Source: Bacteroidia bacterium (GTDB lineage Bacteria > Bacteroidota > Bacteroidia > Bacteroidales > Prolixibacteraceae). From it: a stretch of 53,764 nt of DNA. Positions 1-8,285 of the stretch are shown here, piece by piece. Location of the stretch: NCBI GenBank assembly GCA_026391295.1, contig JAPLDS010000054.1, positions 1-53,764 of the forward strand, given 5' to 3'. Every line of letters begins with the position of its first letter. Positions within the stretch are counted from its first letter, which is position 1. The position numbers and the translations under genes are program-made. The notes under the pieces are model-generated. The model was not told where the DNA came from and ran no database searches. It saw only the letters and a list, made by a program, of their open reading frames with translations.

Positions 1-3000
1 AAAAAAAAACGATGGAATTCCATCTGCAACAGCGGGTGGACAAAAATCTTCTTTATGATGAGGATTACTATGTTTTTCGTTTTCGCGGGACTCTTGCAGT
101 TATCGGCAAGTGTCTATTCTCAACAGACCGTCCTTAACCTGAAGGTCGAGAAAGCGAATGTGTCAGAAGTATTAAGGTTAATTGAGGATCAGAGTGATTT
201 TCAGTTCCTTTACCGTTCTGATAATTTAACAACAGTTCCTGAGGTGTCTGTCGACATGCACGACGCCAAATTGGAAGATGTGCTTGACAAAGTCATCACT
301 CCTTACGGGTTTACCTACGAGGTTGATGATCGCACCGTTGTGATTAAACGCGCTGAAGCTTCAGACGCTAACAATCCAGCAGCACAGCAAAAGAATGCGA
401 TTACAGGTAGTGTTGTTGACACCAAAGGGCTTCCAATTCCTGGAGCTACTGTTTCTGTTAAAGGAACGACTACTGGTGTTACAACAGACATGGATGGTAA
501 ATTCAGTCTAACTGTAGCTTCGGATGCAAAAACATTGGTTGTTTCCTTTATTGGTATGAACTCGCAAGAGTTGGCCATTGCAGGTAAAACATCCTTTACT
601 GTTTCACTAAAAGAACAAGCTGTTCAACTAAGTGAGATCGTAACCATGGGTTATGGTGTTACCACGACTCGTGAAAAAATCAGTGGTTCTGTATCGACTA
701 TCTCTCCAAAACTATTGGCAGACCGTGGTGCAGTTACCTCTCCGCTTAACTTAATTACTGGTCTTGCAACTGGTGTACGTGTAACGTCATCAACCTCGCT
801 TACTGGTACGACTCCTAGTGTTCAGATCCGTGAAGTATCTTCTTGGAAATCTGGTGCTGGAGCACTCTATGTTATTGACGGTGTAGTAATGGATGTTAAA
901 GCATTCCAAGCGATGAATCCAAATGACATTGCTTCTATGTCTATCCTTAAAGATGCGGCATCTGCTGCTATCTACGGTATGAAAGCGGGAGAAGGTGTTA
1001 TCTTGGTAACAACTAAAGTTGGAGAGTCTGGCAAAGCAAAAATTAGCTATGGCTTCCAATATGCTTCAAGTAACCCAATTCAGCTAGTTAACAAGCTTAG
1101 TGCCTACGAATATGCGCTTCAACAAAACCGTTGGAGTAAAATGATTGGTAGACCATCATCAGCGGGTGAATGGTACCTTCCATACGAGTTAGATTTTTTC
1201 AAAACTCATAACTACAGTGCTTTCAATGATTTCTGGCAAGATCCAGTTTCTAAGAATCATAACATCTCTGCGAGTGGTGGTTCAGAAAAAACAAAATATT
1301 TTGTTTCTGGTAGCTGGAACACAACCGATCAGCAAAAACTGAGTGTAAACTACGAGAAATACACCGTTCTAACAAAAATTGAGTCTAAACTGACTGATCG
1401 GTTAACATTCAACTTTAGAATGTCTGCATCATGGGACAAGAACGTACGACCAACTTCTGCAGGTGGAGCACCAGGTGCTAGTAGTGACATCACCGGAAGT
1501 ATCAATGGTAACGACCTAAACTATGGTAACCTTTACCTTCGTCCAGCAACACAGCCTTATGCGATGATGATTGATGGGGTTAATTATCCATTAGATCCAA
1601 CCATTGCTTCAGTAATGTATGGTAAGAGTGGTAATAGTCAGTATTTCAACACAGCCTTGAGTACTTCAGGATCTTTGAAATATCGTATACCTGGAATCGA
1701 AGGTTTATCTGCTAGTTCAACTTTAACCTACAACAACAGATGGAATAAAGATAGACAGTGGAGTACTTCACCATATTACTATAACATCATCTACGATCGT
1801 CATATCCCTACAGCCGCATTTAACTTTGCAGGTGCAAACGGATACAGAACTAGAAATGCGCAAGGTAATAACACCTACAACAGTTTAACTCAAAACTACG
1901 GTGCATCAACTGGGTACCAAGGAAACTTGCAATTAAACTACGCACGTAGTTTTGGTCAACACAACATCGCAGCCTTTGCGGGTTATGAGTTCCGTGGATA
2001 TCAAGGTGATGCAATCTCTGCTTACCGTCGTGGTTTTGCGCTAGAATCATACAACCAAATCAATGGTGGTAGCACAGACCCAGCAAACCAATCAACTTCT
2101 GGCGATATCACCACTCAAGAAGGTATGGCTTCGTATATCGGCCGTTTAGATTATGACTTTGCAGGTAAATATATCTTAGGTGCTACGATGCGTCGTGATG
2201 GATCTTACAAATTTGCACCAAGTCAGAAATGGGGTAATTTCCCTGCAGCATCTGCAGCATGGATCGTATCTAAAGAGTCATTCTTCGAGCCAGTGAAAAA
2301 TGTGATCAACTCATTTAAATTAAGAGGATCATATGGTTTAACAGGTACCGATACTACCAACCCGTGGCAGTGGATGGATATGTTCTCAGGAGGATCACAA
2401 GCCACAATTAATACGGACGTATATTCAACCTTATCGGCTTCAGTTGTTCCTAACCCATTTATCACTTGGGAGAAAAACGCAAACACCAACTTAGGTGTTG
2501 AATTTGGAGTATTGAATAATACCTTAACATTTGCTATTGAAGGATGGAACAAAAGAACAACTGATATCTTATCAAACAGACTTTTGTCTACACCTACAAT
2601 CATTGGTGCAAATCTTCCTGATGTGAACTACGGTATTATGAAAGCTTGGGGTACTGAGTTAACAGTGAACTACGCAAATAAAATTGGCGAGGTAAACTTC
2701 TCAGTTGGTGCGAATGCATCTTACAACAAGAACAAAGTTCTTGTAAAAGATTTAGCTGCTGGTACTCGTGCTTACGATATCGAGGTTGGACAACCAACGT
2801 ATCGTCTACGTAACTGGATGATCTTACAAAACAGAACTGGTAATGGTGTTATCCGTACTCAGGCAGAGGCGCTAAGAGTTGCAGCAGAAAATGCAGTAGG
2901 TGCAACTCGTTATACGACTACGAGTGGACAAGTTCAGCCAGGACAGGTTTTCGCGCAGGATTTACGCGGATCAAACAACACGCTATTCTCAAACTCTCCT

Positions 3001-3537
3001 GACGGTAACGTAAATCAGAATACCAATGACGATAAAGTTTGGTTCCCTGGTAAATATGGTTCACCACGTATGGTGTTTGGATTAAATGCAAACATCAGCT
3101 ACAAAGGTTGGAATATCAATATGATTGCAGCCGGAGTAGGCTCATACTGGAGAAGTTGGGATAGAGGATATACAGCAAACTTTTCACTGTACAGCGCATT
3201 CTGGCCAGACGAGTGGACTCAAGCAAACATCAATGGTATGCCTAGCCCAATTTATGCGTCAGGTGGTTCATGGCCAGGTGGTGGAACGGATAAGCCAAGT
3301 ACTTTGAACCTTTACAACATGCAATTCTTACGTATGAAAAACATGTCGGTAAGCTATACCATCCCAGCTGAATTAAGCAAAAAAGTTGGTATTCAAGGGG
3401 TCAAACTATTCATCAACATGGAGAATCCATTCATGATCTATAAACTTTGTCCAAAGGTTATGGAACCTGAAGCAACTGAAGGATCATACTACCCGATCTT
3501 AAGAAGTTATTCATTAGGAGTTAACATAACTCTGTAA
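1..3537 (+). CDS. susC: SusC-like TonB-dependent outer membrane receptor, 5' partial
   Basis: This is the outer membrane beta-barrel that imports oligosaccharides with TonB energy and a SusD lid. Numbering from the Met at 55, I see a signal sequence (1-22), an STN domain (about 25-78), a carboxypeptidase-D regulatory-like domain (about 116-190, GSVVDTKGLPIPGATVSV), a TonB-box-like stretch (EIVTMGY, 194-200), a plug (about 205-325) and the barrel, ending in the typical SLGVNITL. The frame stays open from base 1 to 55 and encodes a basic KKKRW stretch followed by the rest of a signal peptide, so the true start probably lies just before the window and 55 is internal. susD follows after 35 bp. 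STN-bearing receptors are usually tied to ECF sigma/FecR signalling, which suggests such genes upstream; they are not visible here. Confidence 0.95.
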   Translation, partial: KKKRWNSICNSGWTKIFFMMRITMFFVFAGLLQLSASVYSQQTVLNLKVEKANVSEVLRLIEDQSDFQFLYRSDNLTTVPEVSVDMHDAKLEDVLDKVITPYGFTYEVDDRTVVIKRAEASDANNPAAQQKNAITGSVVDTKGLPIPGATVSVKGTTTGVTTDMDGKFSLTVASDAKTLVVSFIGMNSQELAIAGKTSFTVSLKEQAVQLSEIVTMGYGVTTTREKISGSVSTISPKLLADRGAVTSPLNLITGLATGVRVTSSTSLTGTTPSVQIREVSSWKSGAGALYVIDGVVMDVKAFQAMNPNDIASMSILKDAASAAIYGMKAGEGVILVTTKVGESGKAKISYGFQYASSNPIQLVNKLSAYEYALQQNRWSKMIGRPSSAGEWYLPYELDFFKTHNYSAFNDFWQDPVSKNHNISASGGSEKTKYFVSGSWNTTDQQKLSVNYEKYTVLTKIESKLTDRLTFNFRMSASWDKNVRPTSAGGAPGASSDITGSINGNDLNYGNLYLRPATQPYAMMIDGVNYPLDPTIASVMYGKSGNSQYFNTALSTSGSLKYRIPGIEGLSASSTLTYNNRWNKDRQWSTSPYYYNIIYDRHIPTAAFNFAGANGYRTRNAQGNNTYNSLTQNYGASTGYQGNLQLNYARSFGQHNIAAFAGYEFRGYQGDAISAYRRGFALESYNQINGGSTDPANQSTSGDITTQEGMASYIGRLDYDFAGKYILGATMRRDGSYKFAPSQKWGNFPAASAAWIVSKESFFEPVKNVINSFKLRGSYGLTGTDTTNPWQWMDMFSGGSQATINTDVYSTLSASVVPNPFITWEKNANTNLGVEFGVLNNTLTFAIEGWNKRTTDILSNRLLSTPTIIGANLPDVNYGIMKAWGTELTVNYANKIGEVNFSVGANASYNKNKVLVKDLAAGTRAYDIEVGQPTYRLRNWMILQNRTGNGVIRTQAEALRVAAENAVGATRYTTTSGQVQPGQVFAQDLRGSNNTLFSNSPDGNVNQNTNDDKVWFPGKYGSPRMVFGLNANISYKGWNINMIAAGVGSYWRSWDRGYTANFSLYSAFWPDEWTQANINGMPSPIYASGGSWPGGGTDKPSTLNLYNMQFLRMKNMSVSYTIPAELSKKVGIQGVKLFINMENPFMIYKLCPKVMEPEATEGSYYPILRSYSLGVNITL

Positions 3538-3572
3538 TAATCTTTTTATAAAACTTTTAAAATTATACTATT

Positions 3573-5495
3573 ATGAATTTATATATAAAGAGATACGTTG
3601 TCCTTTTGGGATTTACGATGGTGCTTTTATCGTCTTGCAATAGAGTATTCGACGATATCAAGCAGTACAAGAGTCTTGACCCTTCGATGGTTTGGACTGA
3701 CGAAGCATTCACAACCCAATATGTAAATAAATTTTACAGCGGGTTATATGGTGACTTCACGAAGATGGATGCTCCAGCAACGGAAGAGTTTGGCCTTTGG
3801 CAACAAAATGCCTGGACTCAGTTTAACACCGACCAAATTGCAGCTGGTAGTGCATCAGGTATTCAAGCATACACTACATTCTCAAGTGCCTATGCGAATA
3901 TTCGTGATCTAAACAGATTCTTTGAAAATATTGGAGTGGCAACATTTGCAAGCAAAAAAGTCCTTAAAGGACAAGCTTACTTTATGATGGCGCATCAATA
4001 CTTCAAGTTGGTTAAGACTTACGGTGGTGTACCACTTGTAAAATCAGTTATCAACGCAAGTAGTCCAGATCCACAAGCATTGGGTCAAGCAAGAAATACT
4101 ACGCTAGAATGTTTTAACTACATCTCGCAATGTTTAGATAGCGCGATTGCCTATCTTCCTGAGCCAACTGGTCCTGGAATTGCAATCACTGGCTACGATA
4201 AATTTAGAGTTACTAAACCAATTGCGTTGATCTACAAAGCTGATGTATTAATGTGGAAAGCAAGTCCAATTTTTAATACTACTTCAAATCAAGGCTACTG
4301 GACAGATGCTTATAATGCTTGGTCAACAGTAAAAACTTGGTTAGACAGCAAAGGCTTTGGTCTTTACACAACCTTCAGAGGTAAAACAAGACCATATACT
4401 GCGATGTTCTTTGATAAAGCAGGTGCGAAAAAAGAGTGGATCTGGGCACAAGAATTTACCTATCCAACTACGAACTCAGCTGGTCTTTACAAAGGTAGTA
4501 GTCGTCCACCAGATCAAGGCGGTGGTAATGAAGAAGCCGTTCCTACATGGCAATTACTTCAACGTTACCCTATGTTAGACGGTAAAGATACCCTTACCTC
4601 TGCCTATACCTATGACCGTAAACTTTTCTGGAACAACAGAGACCCACGTTTCAAACAAACATTTGCATACAATGGAGCATTATTTGTATTCCCTCCAAAC
4701 CCAACTGCAATTGCTAATCCAAATCGTCGTGAGTGGACCTTTACCGGAACAATCAAAGGTGATCATCCTTTTGATGTAACACGTGGAGGAGGAACTGGAG
4801 TTCGCCAGAGAAAAGGGTGTGACACCACACTTCACAACCAACAGCTAGACCAGATTGCAACCAACTGGCCAATCTACCGTTATGCGGAGGTATTATTAAG
4901 CTTAGCTGAATGTGCCAATGAGTTAGATGGTCACCGTTCTGAGGTTGTAGGCTTATTGACTCCAATTAGAGCAAGAGCAGGTATTAACAACTTGGATGGT
5001 AGCTATGGTTTTGCAGGTGTAACAACTCAAGCTGCTTGGACTAAGTTAATCTTGAACGAGCGTTTAATTGAGTTAGTATACGAAGGCAAACGTGTTTGGG
5101 ATATCAAACGTCGTGTGTTGTTTGGAGAATTCCGCAACTACAAATACTGGTATGGAATACAATCTAAAATTAATGATGCTGGTGTAAATGCTTTGAAAAT
5201 GAAAGCTGCCATCAATGGTAAAACCATTGTGATTGCAACGCTATCATCAAATTCATTATCATCTACGGATGTTATGAAAGCAATGGGCGATACCTTAGCA
5301 AAATCTCCAAATCCAGATGCGCTATACCAGCAAATGTTTACGGATCAAGTAATTGTTTGTGACGCAAGTTCAACTATACTAAATCCATATGACACCAATG
5401 CTCTTGAGCCAATACCTTCTGGTATCCTATTAACGGATCCAAAGGTTGTACAAAGCAAGAATTATGGCGGTACATTCGATCCTAAATTAAACTAG
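3573..5495 (+). CDS. susD: SusD/RagB-family glycan-binding lipoprotein
   Basis: This 640-residue protein is the surface partner that caps the SusC barrel and captures glycan. The N-terminus is a lipoprotein signal with lipobox LLSSC, giving lipidated Cys22. The body has helical TPR-like segments typical of SusD (for example the stretch around KVLKGQAYFMMAHQYFKLVKT) and the usual C-terminal pattern of the family (AEVLLSLAECANEL, then LILNERLIELVYEGKRVWDIKRR). It is at the long end of the family range. It lies 35 bp after susC and 40 bp before the next lipoprotein, so all three are probably co-transcribed up to the terminator at 6412-6451. Ligand specificity cannot be read from sequence alone. 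Confidence 0.95.
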   Translation: MNLYIKRYVVLLGFTMVLLSSCNRVFDDIKQYKSLDPSMVWTDEAFTTQYVNKFYSGLYGDFTKMDAPATEEFGLWQQNAWTQFNTDQIAAGSASGIQAYTTFSSAYANIRDLNRFFENIGVATFASKKVLKGQAYFMMAHQYFKLVKTYGGVPLVKSVINASSPDPQALGQARNTTLECFNYISQCLDSAIAYLPEPTGPGIAITGYDKFRVTKPIALIYKADVLMWKASPIFNTTSNQGYWTDAYNAWSTVKTWLDSKGFGLYTTFRGKTRPYTAMFFDKAGAKKEWIWAQEFTYPTTNSAGLYKGSSRPPDQGGGNEEAVPTWQLLQRYPMLDGKDTLTSAYTYDRKLFWNNRDPRFKQTFAYNGALFVFPPNPTAIANPNRREWTFTGTIKGDHPFDVTRGGGTGVRQRKGCDTTLHNQQLDQIATNWPIYRYAEVLLSLAECANELDGHRSEVVGLLTPIRARAGINNLDGSYGFAGVTTQAAWTKLILNERLIELVYEGKRVWDIKRRVLFGEFRNYKYWYGIQSKINDAGVNALKMKAAINGKTIVIATLSSNSLSSTDVMKAMGDTLAKSPNPDALYQQMFTDQVIVCDASSTILNPYDTNALEPIPSGILLTDPKVVQSKNYGGTFDPKLN

Positions 5496-5535
5496 TTGGG
5501 ATAAGTAGCTATTATAAAAGCATTAACAAGTTAAA

Positions 5536-6390
5536 ATGAAAAAAATTATGAGAAAATACTTATTATACACAATGGTCGCAGGACTTATGAGTGTGCTAGC
5601 CTTTACTTCTTGTAAGAAGTCGGCAGATGTCACGTTCCCACTTCCTGGAACGGTCTGGATTGGAAATCCTATCTATGACTTATTGACGAATCGTTATTAC
5701 AATGGTGATGTAACCCATGTAATGACCCTTACAAGTCAAGGTACGGCAAAGGTTCTTACAGTTGATAATCATACTTTACGTACGACTATTAACGTTACTG
5801 CAAATAAAGCGGCAACGTGGACTGCAGACGGAACTAAATTTGATTTAACCACTTCGGCTCTAGGAATATCTGGACCAAAGTCTTATATCGATGCGCCTTC
5901 GCCTATCGTTCTAAAAGGTTCTTTAAGTTATGAAAATGAAAACATAAACTTTGCTTATGGAGATACAACCTTCCTTGCTTTTGATATGGTAAGAGTTGGC
6001 ACTTCACCACTTGCATCTAAAGTTTTCAGAGGAACCTTTCTAAAAGCTGGAGCAACAGTCCCAGTAGATTGCGTTTGGATCTTCCTATCTGACAAAGGAT
6101 GGCAAATGATCGTGCCTAACTTCCCAGTAACAGTATGGCCATTGTCTAAATGGAACATCGAAACTGGTAACGTATTGCACGTTGATTACTTCGGCGGAAC
6201 TGCAAGTAGTTCAGTACCTATTGATTACAAAAACCATAGCGGAATTTATACTCCTGCGAATGATTCAATTGTGTACAATACAACAGCTGTGCCTGCGGCA
6301 AACGTTTATGGTACTGCTTATACCAGTACTGGTGTCGCTAGTACCAACCAGTATTGGAAAGGTGTATTCCGTTTGAAAGAAGTTAAATAA
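5536..6390 (+). CDS. Putative surface lipoprotein in the SusE/F position
   Basis: I do not recognise the family. The protein has 284 residues and starts with a lipoprotein signal whose lipobox (AFTSC) places the lipidated cysteine at residue 26. After that it is beta-rich, with many aromatic residues (GTVWIGNPIYDL, CVWIFLSDKGWQ, WPLSKWNIE, NQYWKGVFRL), consistent with a beta-sandwich or barrel-like domain. It is the last gene of the susC-susD unit, just before a strong terminator. In known Sus systems this position usually encodes a surface glycan-binding protein, so a glycan-binding role is inferred from context only. A second Met five residues in (5548) is an equally workable start. Confidence 0.8.
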   Translation: MKKIMRKYLLYTMVAGLMSVLAFTSCKKSADVTFPLPGTVWIGNPIYDLLTNRYYNGDVTHVMTLTSQGTAKVLTVDNHTLRTTINVTANKAATWTADGTKFDLTTSALGISGPKSYIDAPSPIVLKGSLSYENENINFAYGDTTFLAFDMVRVGTSPLASKVFRGTFLKAGATVPVDCVWIFLSDKGWQMIVPNFPVTVWPLSKWNIETGNVLHVDYFGGTASSSVPIDYKNHSGIYTPANDSIVYNTTAVPAANVYGTAYTSTGVASTNQYWKGVFRLKEVK

Positions 6391-6411
6391 TTCTGATTTA
6401 ATAGATTCCCT

Positions 6412-6451
6412 AAACTCCCGAATTTCTATTTAGAGATTCGGGAGTTTTTTT
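6412..6451 (+). terminator. Rho-independent terminator after the susC-susD unit
   Basis: A perfect 12-bp inverted repeat (6412-6423 with 6436-6447) extends inward through a U-G pair and three further pairs (to 6427/6432), leaving a 4-nt ATTT loop. The 3' arm runs into seven T residues (6445-6451). This ends the susC-susD-lipoprotein transcript. The A-rich 5' edge could also terminate on the other strand, but there are no minus-strand genes nearby. Confidence 0.9.
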
Positions 6452-6461
6452 CCCATACCGG

Positions 6462-6519
6462 CACTAAGTTTCAATCTTTAAGTTTAGTGTCTACATTACC
6501 TCCTTTTTAGTGTCTATAT
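6462..6519 (+). promoter_or_regulatory. Spaced TTAGTG repeats ahead of the first glycosidase gene
   Basis: Two near-identical 14-mers TTTAGTGTCTAYAT lie at 6483-6496 and 6506-6519, 23 bp apart. An inverted copy of the core (CACTAA, 6462-6467) lies 22 bp before the first. The spacing is close to two helical turns, and the block sits in the only gap between a terminator and a new gene series in this part, so an activator site or promoter region is plausible. I could not find a clear TAnnTTTG promoter element of the Bacteroidota type. Chance is not excluded. Confidence 0.3.
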
Positions 6520-6560
6520 ACTTGATGCCTGTGCGAACTATGTCCAATAAAAAACAAAAG

Positions 6561-8245
6561 ATGAGAATAAAAAGCGTTTATTTATCCTTGGCCCTAATCG
6601 TACTACTTCTATCTACATTTGAATTAAAAGCACAAGTAATACCGCGACCAGAATATCCAAAACCACAGTTTGAGCGTTCAACCTGGGTAAACCTAAATGG
6701 TACCTGGTCTTACGCATTCGATTTCAGCAATACTGGAGCCCAAAGAGGTTACCAAACCGCTACTGGTTTCAATGAAAAAATTACGGTCCCATTTTGCCCC
6801 GAAAGCAAACTATCTGGAGTCGGCTATACCGATTTCATCGAAAACATGTGGTACCACCACACCCTAGAAATTCCTGCCGCCTGGCAAGGGAAAAGAGTCT
6901 TGCTTCACTTTGGAGCTGTCGATTATCAAAGCGAACTGCTCATTGATGGTCAACCTGTCGGAACACATTTTGGAGGAACGGCATCGTTTACCTATGACAT
7001 CACCCGATTTATAAAATTTGGAACGACTCATCAACTAGTCTTACACATCATTGACATCACTCGCTCAGGCAAACAACCCGTCGGGAAGCAGAGTGGAGCA
7101 CTAAAGTCGTACGGTGGCGTATATACTCGCACCACTGGCATTTGGCAAACCGTATGGATGGAGCCAGTATCACCCAATGGATTAAAAGACTGTCGCGTTA
7201 CGGCAGATTTTGATCACAACAAATTCATCTTCGAACCACAGTTTTATGGACTTGAACGTGGCATGAAGCTTAAGATTCGAGTTCTTGACAAAGGAAAGGT
7301 CGTAAACGAGAAAACAATTCTTGCTAGCAACTCAACAAGTGCTGAGCTATTACTTAAAAACCCAAAGTCGTGGTCGCCAGAATCTCCCTTCTTATATGAA
7401 TTCGACTACCAAATAACCGACAAAAACAACAACCTCCTTGACGAGGTAAAAAGCTACGGTGGACTGCGCAAGATCCACATTGAAGGAAACCGACTTTACC
7501 TAAATAACCAACCGCTCTATTTAAGACTTGTGCTAGACCAAGGGTTTTACCCCGATGGAATCTGGACTGCTCCTAATGATGCGGCATTAAAAAATGACAT
7601 TCAGCTATCTTTAGATGCAGGCTTCAATGGCGCTCGTCTGCATCAAAAAGTCTTTGAAGAACGGTTTCATTACTGGGCCGACAAACTAGGGTACCTCACC
7701 TGGGGCGAATCATCGAGCTGGGGATGCAACACCGCCGATGTTGAAGCAGGTCGTAATTTCCTGAGCGAGTGGGAAGATATCGTAGAACGAGATCGCAACC
7801 ACCCTTCCATCATAAAACAGACATTTACACTTCTCATGTTTATGAGCAAGACCCTATCAAGTTCAAGGAGATGATGGCTCCAACAGCGAATTCGGCAGTC
7901 TATGCAAATAATACCGACCAAGTGCCTTACGAAGGTCAGCCCTTTATTCTTGATGAATATGGTGGTGTTCGCATGGTATCAAAATCAAATCCGGAAGAAG
8001 GATATTGGGGTTATGCAGGTGCACCATCGACTGAAAATGAGTTTGTAGCTCATTTAACAAAACTAACAGATGCGATTTTATTCTATCCCTCCATTTCGGG
8101 TTATTGCTATACGCAACTCTTCGATGTTGAGCAAGAACAAAATGGCATTTACCGGTACGACAGGACTCCGAAATTTACTATTTCAAAAATCCGAGAGATC
8201 TTTAACCGAACTCCGGAAGCCTTCCAGCCAAGTAAGAAACAATAA
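6561..8245 (+). pseudogene. GH2 glycosidase, broken by an internal deletion and frameshift
   Basis: Two reading frames together match the full-length GH2 enzyme encoded next door (8286-10085). The first frame runs from the signal peptide through the sugar-binding and Ig-like domains into the TIM barrel up to RNHPSII, then gives an unrelated tail and stops at 7874. The other frame resumes at HHKTDIYTSH (from 7808) and runs to 8245, including the nucleophile motif LDEYGG. Against the paralogue about 136 bp are missing, with the acid/base segment WTPFNETG. The junction lies in CATCAT (7808-7813), which fits a microhomology deletion. I chose the start at 6561 because it gives a 25-residue signal ending in AQ, the same length as in the paralogue; 6540 is an alternative. 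The product should be inactive. Confidence 0.85.
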
Positions 8246-8285
8246 TTAAAAATTAAATTCAGCATACAAAAGTCCAAAATAAATC

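Noticed and set aside
315-2603. Several open frames on the minus strand inside susC
   Set aside because: They lie opposite well-conserved receptor coding sequence, have no recognisable domains or start context, and are shadows of the real gene.
6510-6560. GTG start at 6510 for the first GH2 gene
   Set aside because: It would add 17 residues before the signal peptide. The Met at 6561 gives a 25-residue signal that matches the paralogue exactly in length.
7800-7820. Programmed frameshift in the GH2 gene
   Set aside because: A frameshift alone would not restore the protein: about 45 codons with the acid/base Glu are missing, and there is no convincing slippery site with a following structure.
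7769-8245. Second half of the broken GH2 read as a separate small gene
   Set aside because: It has no own signal peptide or start context and aligns end to end with the C-terminal barrel of the neighbouring GH2, so it is part of one pseudogene.
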